Source: Cyathus striatus (lineage: Eukaryota; Basidiomycota; Agaricomycetes; Agaricales; Nidulariaceae). From it: 64,000 nt of DNA. How positions within the stretch are numbered: position 1 is the stretch's first letter; the number at the start of each line of letters is the position of its first letter. The notes beneath the pieces are model-generated. The model saw nothing but the letters and a program-made list of their open reading frames with translations. It ran no database searches and was not told the origin of the DNA. Location of the stretch: the NCBI GenBank assembly GCA_025738555.1, contig JAOVFP010000002.1, forward strand, positions 1,736,001-1,800,000, given 5' to 3'. Both the position numbers and the translations under genes were made by a program. This document shows, piece after piece, positions 11,900 through 22,640 of this stretch.

Positions 11900-13346
11900 A
11901 TGATGAATGATGTTTCATTCTCTCTCTCTCTCCCTCCCCTCCCCTCCTCTTGTCATGCAAGTGACAAAGATGAGCACCGTGCCATCTCACCCCTCTCTCC
12001 CCACTGCTTCCACCCCGTCATTGGCACCACCTAGGATGTCTCTTGATGGCATGTAGAAGCCACATTGGTAGCAAGACACTTTCAATGCATATGTTGGATC
12101 CTGGTAAGTCTGATTCCCTAGCTCAAGTCCAACCTACTAACTCACATCCCACAGCATCATCTACACTTTGTAGGTGGCCACATCGGTGCTGTGACATCCA
12201 GCCCCCTCTCCTCCACCTCCTCTGCATCATAACATCAACAATGCCCTGTCATCTGTCCCCTCTTCCCTCTGTCTCACTTCCTCAATGGCACAACAGTCCT
12301 CAGCCAACACACAAGCCTCTCCCCTTTCCCCCTCCTTGCCTCCTCAGGGGGAGGCATAGGTGCTGCGACATCCGGCCCCCTCTCCTCCCCCCCCTGTGTC
12401 ATGACAACGCCACCACCCTGTTATCCACCCCTTCCTCCCTCCTCCCGTGACAAGACAACAACAACACCACTGGCGGGATCAGTATCAGTGCCACCTCATC
12501 CAGCTCTCCTCCCTCCTACCCCATGTCAAGATGTGGCACTTGCCTGCAACTTCCCATCTCACCTGTTCCCATTCTCCTCCTCCACTGCGCCAGATGACGA
12601 TGCCACTGGCAAAACGCACTGACACCATGGCCCCCCCACTTCCTCCCTCCCATATGTGGCCCCCTTCTCCCTCCCATGCATTGGACAACAATGACAATGC
12701 CACATCATATGGACCCTTCCTCACCCCTCTCTAGCACCACAATGGCAATGCTTCAAGAGCATTGTCATCACCACATCAACTCGACACCAATGGGGAGAGT
12801 GTTGACCATCCATGGCATCACCAGCAGGTGCCTCCCTCTCCGTCCCCCCCTCCTCTCCTGCATCATGACAAGGACAATGCCTGTTCCATTGGCAAGAGCA
12901 TCGTCAAGGCTACATTGCTCCCTTGACCTTCCTCCTCCCTCCTCCCTTGCATCACGGCAGTGCTATTGGAGAGAATGGTGTGTTTATTGGTGCCGTCATC
13001 TGATCCCCCCTCCTCATCCCCTGCTTGTGTCTTGGTGATAAATGTCTTTTTGTTCTCTCCCTCCCTTCCTCACCTCCCCTTGTCATGCAAGTGGCTTGTC
13101 TCTCCCTCCCCACTGCTTCCACCCTGTCATTGGCACCATGTAAGACGTCACTTCACACAAGTCTCTCAATGGAATGTAGAAGCCACACCAATACCAAGAT
13201 GCTCTCAAAGCATATGTCAGATCTTGGTAACTGGTAAGTGACATTCCCCTGCTCAAGTCCCATCCTTGCTGATGTTCACCACTTCTATGCACACAGTGCC
13301 CCCCCTGCATTATGACAACGATGACAGTGTTGGCAAGAATGGTGTC
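11900..13346 (+). repeat. C-rich DNA with a 1.1-kb tandem duplication
   Basis: A block around 12000-12150 (CCCCACTGCTTCCACCC, then GTCATTGGCACCA and ATGTAGAAGCCACA) recurs around 13100-13280 in the same order. That implies two units of about 1.1 kb filled with CCTCCCTCC-type sequence. The duplicated sequence resumes after the MITE at 13347-14202. The ORFs here are Pro/Ser/His-rich artefacts. Confidence 0.65.
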
Positions 13347-14202
13347 TAAGGCTCTAACCATATACTATCCCTATACACCTGAAGGGAGTATTTACAGGGA
13401 TAGGGTTATTATAGTGTATTTATAGTATAAATAGGGTTATAGGGTACATTGTATAGGATTTATAAAAATATTTATGAATTACTTAGAAGTTATCACTAAT
13501 AAAATGATTTCATTGTTCTAAAAGTGTTCTAGCTTTTAAAAAGCAATTATATACCATATTACTATCACTGTAACACATTCTTCATATTATGAAGTTATTA
13601 TATTGAGTGTAAATGTGCTATATTAATTGATGTAAAATAGCAGACATATTGTAAGAACATTTGAGCTAAATTATTGCCTGTAAGGCACACATTAATATTT
13701 ATTATAGTTTACATTACACTGTAGTAGATAAAAGTGCTGTATTCCTTTAATGAACTGATCATATCTATTTGAGTATTATAATCCAAACTTCTGTTAGATA
13801 TTTATTGATATGTGTGACCAAAATCCAAAAGACATATCAGCCAATTCTACCAGCTGAGTGTACCAGTGTTATATTGCTGCAATGAGTAGATAAGTTTTAA
13901 AGTACTTTAATGGATTACCTATTCATTTTTCAAAGTAGAAGGTGTATAAAAGTGGTATTTCTTAGTGACCTTTGAAGCACAAGCTTTATTCTCACTTTAT
14001 GTAGTTTCTGTATGTCAATATCTGGGCCAGGTATAAGCCTAATATTACAAAAATCTCCAAATATAATCTAACCATATACATACCCTATACATTATAAAAT
14101 ACTCTATACAGAAAATATAGAAATTTGGGTATAGGGATAGGGATAGGGATAGGGTAAATACCCTATATATAGGGTATAGTATAGTATATAGTTGGAGCCT
14201 TA
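13347..14202. mobile_element. hAT-like MITE with 8-bp target duplication
   Basis: Inverted ends TAAGGCTC(T/C)AAC(C/T)ATATAC bound 856 bp, with the direct repeat ATGGTGTC at 13339-13346 and 14203-14210. Removing the insert rebuilds a sequence that parallels the tandem unit at about 12960-13010, which confirms the boundaries. Subterminal runs of TAGGGATAGGGA are internal repeats, not telomere. No protein is encoded. An 8-bp duplication fits hAT elements; KDZ elements can also make 8 bp, so the superfamily is not certain. Confidence 0.8.
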
Positions 14203-14210
14203 ATGGTGTC

Positions 14211-14330
14211 TGTTGATGCCATTTCACCCAGTCCCCCCCTCATTCCTCCTCCCCAACTTCATATATAGTCCCACCACCCACCTTGATGACCCACCACCCA
14301 CCTCAAGGTCATGTGCATTCGAAGTGGCCC
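14211..14330. other. Short C-rich remainder
   Basis: This continues the C-rich tandem sequence beyond the MITE and holds no gene. Confidence 0.4.
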
Positions 14331-14600
14331 CAGCCATTGCCATTGGGAAGTGATTTGTAATGAATCGCTTCCCAGTGTTCTATTTATTGATTGCCCCTAT
14401 GCCAGCCATGTCTATTCGATGTGGCCTTAGCTGTTGCTGCTGGGAAGTGATTCATAATGAATCGCTTCTTGGTGTTCTATTTATCTATTGCTCCCATGTC
14501 AGCCATGTCCATTCAACATGGCCTCAGCCATTGCCACTGGGAAGCAATTCATCATGGGAAGCAATTCAATGATGAATTGCTTCCCAGTGTTCTATTTAGT
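14331..14600 (+). repeat. Hairpin-forming tandem repeat
   Basis: A unit of about 110 bp occurs 2.3 times. Each copy carries GGGAAGTGATT followed closely by AATGAATCGCTTCCC, which fold back as a strong stem. The last copy has a second hairpin built from GGGAAGCAATTCA and TGAATTGCTTCCC. Confidence 0.75.
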
Positions 14601-14999
14601 TTAGCTTCATAGTTTAGCTCAGATATGAAATGTAATTAGATATATAAATAAGTTCATCTCTCCACTTTAAGGGTCATGTGCTAAGTCTCATGGCTGAATG
14701 TGCCACTCATTTGGGATTCTTTATTCTATTTTGAATACTTTGCTGTTGTTCATAAAATATATTTAGCACTTCATTTCATATTCACACAGGTGTCACAAGT
14801 TATATTTAGTTTATAGCTCATGAACCACATGTGTTTTACATGTGTGTGGGAGCACAGATTTAATTTTAGTACATCTGTGTACAGCATATATATTGCTCAT
14901 GTGAACTTCTTGCTTTCCTTCCCCCCATCACTTGTCTAAGCACACAAATACCTTCAACTTGAATTTATCTTTGACAACTTTTTACATCTACAATAGCCC
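14601..14999. other. AT-rich DNA upstream of the accessory gene
   Basis: No coding sequence is clear. It probably holds the promoter and first exon of the gene that follows, but I cannot fix a start codon. Confidence 0.35.
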
Positions 15000-17000
15000 T
15001 CAAGAATTCTTCCAAACAACAAAATAAATCCACAAAGTAAGTTAAATATCACTAAATTTCGCATATTTTAAGATTAATCTTTCTAATTAAAATTTTAGAA
15101 ATTCATCTAAGCCTGCTGTTGAGACTGAGAAAGATATTACTAAACCAATTTCAAAAAGATTGACTAAGTAAGCTTTTGATAAGAATTATGCATGAATCTA
15201 ATTGTTGTACCATAGAAATTCCAATAAACCTTTGGTTGAGCCAGAGGAACCTAAGCTTAAAATGAAAAAACCAAAGTAAGTGTTGGTCTTGATAGTATAA
15301 TATTTTTTTATATTACTTGCATTTAGAAAAACTAGCACTCAGCGCATTCAAGAAGATCTTGAAGAAGATGCTAAAGGTTCTCCTGAGAAATTGACAAGAG
15401 CTGCTAAAATTCTGGAAATTGGGGGAGATGCTGTAGCTCCTCCACCTATTATTTGTTCTACTACTTCAACTTTGCCTCCTCGGCCTGTAAGGGATATTTC
15501 CTCTGATATTGAGGATGAGTTGAACACAGAGAAAGCTGAGCTTAACACACAAAAGAACATTGAAACTATATCTAAAGCTGAAACTGGGTCTAAGGCTGCA
15601 TCTGAGTTCAAAGCTAAGACTGGATCTAAAGATGAAACTGTATCTAATACTGAGCATGGGCTAGGTTCTGATTCAGTTGAATTAGACAAACAGAAGAATA
15701 CTGAAACAGGAATAGAAAATGAAATGCAGATTGACACCCAGGTTGAAATAGGAGAGTTGAATAGGGATACTGGTGAAATTGATGAGGGGACTGACAAAGA
15801 GAAACATGATCACTCAGATGAAAAGAGTGAAGAAGAGAAAAGCACAGAGGATTTAAGTGAAAATAATACATCTGAGATGAAAGATAGCAGTAAAGATAAC
15901 AGTGAAGAGATGAATAGTGAGAATGAAGAAGAAGAAGATGATGATGATGAGATTCTTGAGGAGACTACTCCCAAGAAAGCAAAAGTCAGCACAAAGAGAC
16001 ATCAAGATTCCACTCCAGAAAGTCATACAGACAGTTCTGTTAGTAGAGTTACCAAGAGTAGTCGCAGATCAACATCCCATAATTCTGCAGCATCCATTCC
16101 ACCTCATAGCCCTTCTCCAATTGAGCTTGAAGGAGCTTCTAGAACTCATGGTGGATTTTCTAGAGGAAGAGCCTTTGGCAATACATTTAACTCTGCTGAT
16201 TTTGATGGTACCAAGGACACATTTATGCACATTGAAGAGTCTGATTCGGGCCCTGTAATGGGAAAAGTTGTAATATACTCTGATCATTCTAAGCAAAGTC
16301 CACCATTTGTTGTGTCACAGCCACTTGGTACCAAGCTAGGAGATATCCTTCACAATATATGTGTGGAGTATGAGTATACTGCTATTCAATGTGAGTATAT
16401 ACAATATGCAATATAATAATTACTAATATTTGTATAGCTTGTTTTATCTATGTTCAAGATGATAACATGTGGGTGCTTAAAGGAAAATACCATAAAGCCT
16501 TGGAGAAAAATGAAGTTGTTCCTTGGGTTAAAGATGAAAAGGGAAAGTATTTTATTTCTGTGTCAGCTGTAAGTTTCATATTATAAGCTCTATAGAATTT
16601 ACTCTGAACTCTATAACTAGGAGAGTATTACCAAAATGGTACCAGCACTGCCTTTCAATGTAGGTGTTGGTACTACACCTCAACTCATGCAACCATCTGG
16701 AACTGCATCTTATCCATTTGAGCCAGACTCTGTTCAGTACAAAATAGCATCTGCATTCAATGTGGCTAAGGCACTTTGTAAGAGAAACACAAAGAAAGAT
16801 ATTCAGCTTTCTTATCAGAAATACCTGGCAATTTATGATATCTTTGCAAAGTTTCCTGGAATGATAGCAAATAACATTTGGAAGGAAAGAAGACCTTCCA
16901 ATGATGATATTATTGAGGTCTTTATGTCCAAGTCTACATACTATTACTATTATAGCAACCCATTTTCTATGGTGTCTCAGATTCCTGTATTGGAGAAATA

Positions 17001-18171
17001 GCTTAAAGGGAGCTCTTTACACTTAGCCAGGTGTTCTGTATGGATCCGTGTGGAATCCGTGCAGAATCCATATGGAATTTTCGGAGTCTGTGCGGAATCT
17101 GCACAGATTTGGCACAGGTTTTTTTGGGTCTGTGCAGATTCCACACAGAACCAAAAATTCCATGCAGATTATGCAGAATTCTGCATTACAGACCTGAAAA
17201 ATTCTGTACAGAATCTTATTATACTTATTTTCTTATGGAAATTAGAATAGAAAATTGTGTGACACTAAGCATTAAGTGTGACACTGTGCATAAAGCGTGA
17301 CACTATGCATAAAGCGTGACACTATGCATTGAGTGTGACACTAAGCATTGAGTGTGATGCTAAGCATTGAGTGTGACACTAAGCATTAAGCATGACACTA
17401 AGCATTAAGCATGACACTAAGCATTGAGTGTGACACTATGCATTGAATGTGACACTAAGCATTGAGCATGACACTAAGTGATGAGTGTGACACTAAGTGA
17501 TGAGCATGACATGTGACACTGTGCATTAAGCGTGACACTAAGGATTAAGTGTGACACTAAGTGTTGAGCATGACACTAAGCATTGAGTGTGACATGTGAC
17601 ACTGTGCATTAAGCGTGACACTAAGCATTGAGCATGACACTATGCATTGAGTGTGACACTAAGTGTTGAACATGACACTATGCATTGAGTGTGTTACTAT
17701 ACATTAAGCATGACACTATGCATTGAGCATGATACTATATATTGAGTGTGTCACAGATTTTGCATGGTGTCAAACTTTTCACCTAGGGTTACACTTGACA
17801 CCTGTGACAATGATTTCACATAGTGTCACAGATCCTGGCAGCAGTGGAGACAAGATAGTGGTAGGGATGACATGAGATTATGAATTAACAGTTTTAATGG
17901 TGTTCATTGTGATTTGAAACAGGAAAATTAAGGTATTAAACAGATCTTACAGATGTTGCATAAATCCACACAGAATCCATGCAGAATATGTATGGAATCT
18001 GTACAAAATAATCACCTCTAATAATAATAATAGCCACTATATAAATTCTGTATGGTATCCTCAAGGATCTGTATGGATCTGTATGGAATCCATATGGAAT
18101 TTTCAGGTCTGTACGGATTCCATGCGGATTTGTACAGACCTCCTGGGGGAGTGTAAATTACTGCTTAAAGG
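17001..18171 (+). mobile_element. MITE with KDZ-type ends, copy 2
   Basis: The element is 17010-18162, with GAGCTCTTTACACTTAGCC at the left and GGGGGAGTGTAAATTACT at the right. It sits between perfect 9-bp direct repeats GCTTAAAGG (17001-17009 and 18163-18171). Palindromes such as TCCGTACGGA and TCTGCACAGA flank a 19-bp minisatellite at 17258-17760. It interrupts the accessory gene in frame. The 9-bp duplication and the ends match those of the host KDZ element, so the two were probably mobilised by related transposases. Confidence 0.85.
17258..17760 (+). repeat. 19-bp minisatellite, second array
   Basis: About 26 copies of the GAGTGTGACACTAAGCATT-like unit also present at 3640-4440. Two junctions carry an extra GACATGT, suggesting unequal exchange. 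Confidence 0.9.
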
Positions 18172-18474
18172 AGACTCTGATGCACCATGTGCTATTGAAG
18201 TTTGGGGTCCTGGAGTAAAGCCAAGCTTGGACAGCTTGAAGAAGCTGTTGGATAATATCAAGGTTGATCATTCCTCTAGTGAAAATGCAGAGAGTGAAAA
18301 TGAAGAAGGGTCTCATAAGCGAAAGAGTGATAAAGGAAAAGGAAAGGCAAAAGGGAAGGAGAAGGAATTAGGAAAGGGAAAGGGAAAGGGCAATCGCAAG
18401 GCAGTAGATATTGGAAATAAGGGTAAAGATAAAGAGATGGAAGTGAAATCTAAGGGAAAGAAGAAAAACAACTT

Positions 18475-18686
18475 GTGAGTATAGTGGTTTATATCAAATA
18501 ATGATTGTATATACTTGAATTAAACAATTGATGTTTTGTTGATGCTAATATTTTGCAATTAATTTCTTAAATTGTATAACTCTGGCTCTTCTACTGACAA
18601 TTATTACTAACAGGAATATCTGGAAGATATTAAGCAACTTGATTATATTTTATATTTTCATAGGATTATTTCCTGTGGTTTCAGCA
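18475..18686 (+). other. Intron or spacer between accessory gene and transposase
   Basis: A 5' splice site GTGAGT follows the accessory exon. A 3' splice site at 18613 would join it in phase with the transposase frame, but the peptide between 18614 and 18686 is an implausible Ile/Phe-rich string. Either an intron of about 140-210 bp or an intergenic spacer is possible. Confidence 0.35.
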
Positions 18687-21537
18687 ATGCAGGATCCACT
18701 TCCATCAGTGAAATTTTCAATATTTGCACAATTTATTGAGGACAATTTCAGTTCAGAAATTAATTTGAATACAGTTATATTACTGCTATTGACATTAACC
18801 AACAACACTGATTTACTGAACTTACATGCAAGACAACAAAATCCATTACTACAAGATGAATATATGCAAGTTAATACTAGTTGGATAAATGCATTAAGTC
18901 AAGCACTTCATGAAAAATTAAATGAAGATATTTACAAGTTGTTTACTTTAAATGAAAATACTGAAGTAGATGAAGAATCAATTATTACAGAAGTTGGATT
19001 GAAGATGAATGCATTTTCAAAGATATTGAAATTAGATCCATATAATGAGCATGGGAAATTTACTGAGTGGCTTAAACCAATATCTCACTCTGTCATTGAG
19101 CCAATCTTTTTAATTTGTCCTGCATGTGCAGAATGTAATAATCATAATTGTTCTAGAAGGTCATTAAGTCAAAAATCTCAGTCTCGTGATATTCCATGTG
19201 TTTCATTGATCAAAGACAGCAAGCAGTATCTGAATTCTCATGTTCTTAGTGGTAAATGTGGCTGTTGCAAAGCAATTTATTATGCAGACCATAAAAGTGT
19301 AATTAATCCATTCAATTCTGCACAATGGGACAGAATATACTTAAATTTGGCAAAGTACCTTAAAGTGGGAAAACAAGTTTGGGTTGATTGTACATTTTCA
19401 TCTGCTGTTGTAAATGCAATATACAGCTTTCATGCATCTGCATCTGCATTTTCAGAATTTTGGAATACAACATTTATTATAAATGAGAGAGAATCCAAGG
19501 CAATTTCACGTCAGCAAGCTTGGCAAGCATTTGTACAGGAATCTATTCAACAAGTTGCCTTGAGTTCTAATACTGTTTTGAAAATAGCTGATGGAACAAA
19601 AATTGATGATGTAGCTAGACATGCATTTACACATTTGGGAGAAGAAGGTATTATACGAAGTGCAGAAAACCACTACTGCAGACTACTGCAGTGAATGTGC
19701 ACAGAGATACAAAGCTAATGCTGACATAATCACACCTGATGATCCAGCTGCAGTAGCACAAGTAGATGAAAACCAAAATATACCTGCATTAACAAGTAGG
19801 GATGCAGATAGAGCAGCTAGAGATGCTGCTGAAGCAAGATATAATGCTCAAAATGCGATGAATATTGATTTAAGTCCAAATGAAAGCTTAAATGAGAATT
19901 CAGCACTTGTAAATATGGTTGTTGTGGATGGCATTGTTATGGGACCTGCTCATTGTGCTATAGAGAACTGTACTCAAGATCTAGTCAATGCAAGACAAGG
20001 TGTTTTCTGTGCTATGTATGAAGTACTACACAAAAATTTATGCAGAGTAAATGGCTGCAATAAAAATCTAGTTGTCATATCCGTGACAATCCCTGTACCA
20101 TTGGAGTCAACTCCGGGTTTACTCCGCTTTTAGTACGTTTCCTCCAGACTATGTATACTTGTTATATATTGAACTCTTCCTTACTAATGTTTACTTGTAA
20201 CTGTTTACTTGTTCCTTCCCTTTAATATTACTACCTCGTTCTCCAGCCGTGGCCATTTCTCCTATGACTATAATCTAGAGGCGTACTACTAGTTTACCAT
20301 GTTCTACATTTCATGGAGTTTACTTAACTCTAGGATGCCACATACCTATGGGCATTACTCCGTATGCATTCGGACAAAGTAGTTTACTATATAAACTACT
20401 CCTGTAATGTAGATATACCTTAGTTTCAAATCAACTATGTTTACACCCTTCTCCCACTTGGGCCTTGAGCCAACTCCGCTATTTTGCCACTTACTCTGCT
20501 TTGTTCTAAATACAGAACTGGAAGTCCAAGGGGTGCAACACACAAGTTGAAGCCAATGTTCCACTACTCCCGTACTTGTTCATTATCTCCACACACCTTA
20601 CTAACATTGTACAAGTTACTCCGCTATTAGACTATCTACTCCGAGGTTCTTGTCCCTAGTGGAATAGAATGGGACGTGACACTAGTTCAAAATACAAAGG
20701 CATGTGAAGAGCACCAGCAAAAGTGGCGGTTACATCTCACAAGATTTGGCAGACAGTCATTACTTGGTGTCCAAAGAATATTATGGTATACCCAGGAAGA
20801 ATGACTTCCATGGTTACCTCAGATCAATAGACAAGTTCAAGCACATGATATTATGAGCTCCAGGGAGGAAAAGAAAAAAAAGGACTACTTTTCTCCATCA
20901 CGATTTTATTGTGTTGAAACAATCTGTGCACCATGTGGTGTAGTTCTTGCTTGGGCAAAGTTTGATAAGTCTGAGTCTGTAGATCAAATATTTGAGTTTT
21001 TAGAAAAAGTATTTCCAACAGAGGATGTTTGGCCAAGTTATGTATACATAGATAAAGCCTGTGTTCTTCTCAAAAGTGCAGCTACAAATGGGAAATAGAT
21101 GGAGTGGAGACATACAACACAATTTGTTGTTGACTCTTATCATTATATTAATCATAGGGTGACTGATTATATATGTTGTAAATGGTGTAACCCAGCACCA
21201 TTAAATGGATCTGCTCCAAATCTAGTTGTTGTGAAACATGATGTGAATGGTGTTCCACATTACAAATGTGCATTTAATACACAAGTTAGTTTTATTTTCT
21301 TATAATTTTATAAACATCACTAATCACTTATATAAGGCATGTGAGCAATTAAATGCATGGATAGGTGGCTTCCAAACAATGTTGAACAGAATGACATTAT
21401 CTAATTTTAACTGAACAATGCACACACTATTGTTTTTACACACACAAAGGGTAATATAGAAGCAACAAATGAGAGAACAAGTGGTAGAAGAAGATGACAA
21501 TGAGGAAATAGGAATTGATATAGAGAGGGATGATTAA
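18687..21537 (+). pseudogene. KDZ-family transposase with CxC5/CxC6 clusters (broken)
   Basis: The N-terminal half carries a cysteine cluster (CPACAEC, then CGCC) of CxC5 type. The middle has a second cluster (HYC..C, HC...C, CRVNGC) of CxC6 type, and the C-terminal catalytic part retains YIDKAC, VVDSYHYINH and CEQLNAW. ATG 18687 is the first good start. Damage seen: a 10-bp tandem duplication at 19672-19691 shifting the frame; a solo LTR at 20073-20681; TAG at 21096-21098, TGA at 21412-21414 and TAG at 21457-21459. The first two of these stops sit where the family has Trp. An intron of 52 bp at 21285-21336 is intact. Apart from the duplication and the LTR the frame is open, so inactivation looks recent. 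KDZ enzymes cut and paste DNA; this copy cannot make full-length protein. Confidence 0.85.
20068..20686. mobile_element. Solo LTR inside the transposase gene
   Basis: The LTR is 20073-20681 (609 bp), starting TGTCATATCCGTGACA and ending GACGTGACA, between 5-bp direct repeats CTAGT at 20068-20072 and 20682-20686. Removing the LTR and one CTAGT restores the host reading frame exactly. Repeated ACTCCG words lie near both ends. It is the scar of a retrotransposon that recombined out. Confidence 0.9.
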
Positions 21538-21639
21538 TACACTAAATACTGTTATGTAGTTTAGTTTGGTACAGTTTTTGTTTTTCATTTTCAGTATATG
21601 TGTATGGTGGGTGTTACTTTTATAGTCAAAATTCATGTA

Positions 21640-22065
21640 AAAGATAGACAATTCCATGTAAAGTTCATGTATACTCCATATAAGGCTCATATATATCAGA
21701 CATCATGAATTGTTCATAAGTTCACATAAACTCCACATGTACTCCACATATAGTCCATGTGTACTTACCTCCATTTATAATCCATATACACTACGCATAT
21801 AGTCCACATGGAGTCCACATGGAGTATATATAAATCATTCTGAAGCTCTTCACATATGAATGAGGAGTGTATGTGGAGTTTTATTACTACATGTGGACTC
21901 CACATAGACACAATGTGGAGTAAATATGAATTTTAATCTATGTGTAAAGTTTACATGGAGTCCATGTGGACTCCATGTGGAACTACATGGACTCAACATG
22001 GACTCTACATGGACTCCATGTAGATTTTAAGGAGGCTATGTGGAGTCCACATGGACCTGTAGGGG
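21640..22065 (+). repeat. Right subterminal palindrome array
   Basis: Dense TCCACATGGA/TCCATGTGGA palindromes and half-sites run up to the terminal GGGGAGCATAAATTACT. They mirror 11265-11560. The motif differs from the TCCGTACGGA type in the MITEs of the same terminal family. Confidence 0.8.
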
Positions 22066-22078
22066 AGCATAAATTACT

Positions 22079-22087
22079 GATAAATAA
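22079..22087. repeat. Right target-site duplication of the KDZ element
   Basis: GATAAATAA directly follows the terminal AAATTACT and matches 11239-11247. Confidence 0.75.
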
Positions 22088-22384
22088 TGAATATACAACA
22101 TACTGTTATAATTAACCCCAGCCAGACTCAGAGCAAGTGAGACAATGGTAAGTGTTGATGAGCAGCTGCATTGATGGCAGCATGCATTGATCGAAGCAAT
22201 GAGTAAGAAGGGTGAAGCAAGGAGGGTGAAGCAATGACAGTGGGAATAGAGAGTGCTGATGGTGAGAATGAGTGTATTGACAGTGGGAAGTACAGTGGTA
22301 ACACATCACCAGCACCAGTCACCAGTCACTGATGGTCAGTGACAGTAATGACATGTGACATAGTCAGCAGTTATGTGGAAAGGA

Positions 22385-22452
22385 CATGTTGGCTCAGCTG
22401 GTTTAGCATGCCATATGTTTGATGACAAAGCTAAGGGTTCAATTCATGCTTG
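22385..22452 (+). ncRNA. tRNA-like sequence (decayed tRNA or SINE head)
   Basis: TGGCTCAGCTGGTTTAGCATG resembles a tRNA D-arm with box A, and GGGTTCAATTCATGC resembles the T-arm with box B, 37 bases apart. The T stem and acceptor stem do not pair well. It lies just outside the KDZ element. Confidence 0.35.
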
Positions 22453-22494
22453 GGTATTTTATTTTATGAAGTACATATTATAATTACAGATAAG

Positions 22495-22640
22495 ATAAGA
22501 GGTCCATATGGATTCTGTGTAAGTCTTTGTTACAGAATTCTGCATATTCCATATGGAATTTACCAATCAATCTACTAATCACAGAATTTGTATGGATTCT
22601 GTACAGAACACATGGCTCAGTGTAAAGAGCTTGAATAATC
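22495..22640 (-). mobile_element. KDZ-type MITE end fragment, minus orientation
   Basis: CAGTGTAAAGAGCTT at 22619-22633 is the inverted left terminus of the MITE family. It is preceded by TCTGTACAGA and TCCATATGGA palindromes. The opposite terminus is not recognisable, so this is a fragment. Confidence 0.55.

Larger units (their letters stand above)
15000..18474 (+). pseudogene. Acidic accessory gene of the KDZ element (disrupted)
   Basis: I do not recognise the family. Exons readable in one frame are up to 15036, 15099-15167, 15216-15275, 15327-16390, 16438-16568, 16621-17009 and 18172-18474, joined by introns of 47-62 bp with good splice sites. The product has a Lys/Thr-rich start, then a long disordered Ser/Thr/Glu/Asp-rich segment with a Glu-Glu-Asp-Asp run. 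A better-structured part follows (about 16250-17000, with aromatic and hydrophobic spacing), and the tail is Lys/Gly-rich. It is broken by an in-frame TAG at 16999-17001 and by the MITE at 17010-18162; frame is kept across the insertion. The final exon could splice in phase to 18614, so a fusion with the downstream transposase is possible. The first exon and start are unknown. Confidence 0.55.
11239..22087 (+). mobile_element. 10.8-kb KDZ-type DNA transposon with nested insertions
   Basis: The element proper is 11248-22078. It is flanked by the 9-bp direct repeat GATAAATAA at 11239-11247 and 22079-22087. Its left end GAGCACTTTACGGTCCCCC and the inverted right end AGTAATTTATGCTCCCC are imperfect inverted repeats of the same type as the MITEs at 3356-4734 and 17010-18162. 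Arrays of TCCACATGGA/TCCATGTGGA palindromes lie just inside both ends. It carries an acidic accessory gene and a KDZ-family transposase gene, both now broken, and has received a hAT-like MITE, a MITE of its own terminal type and a solo LTR. Kyakuja-Dileera-Zisupton transposases are an established fungal class; assigning these termini to this transposase is inferred from position. Confidence 0.75.

Noticed and set aside
14125..14160. Telomere-like TAGGGA repeats
   Set aside because: The unit and position are wrong for a telomere, and they are subterminal repeats of a MITE with an identified target duplication.
11248..22078. TET/JBP dioxygenase cargo, sometimes found with KDZ elements
   Set aside because: I looked for a companion dioxygenase frame in the element and found none; the accessory gene lacks the Fe-binding pattern.
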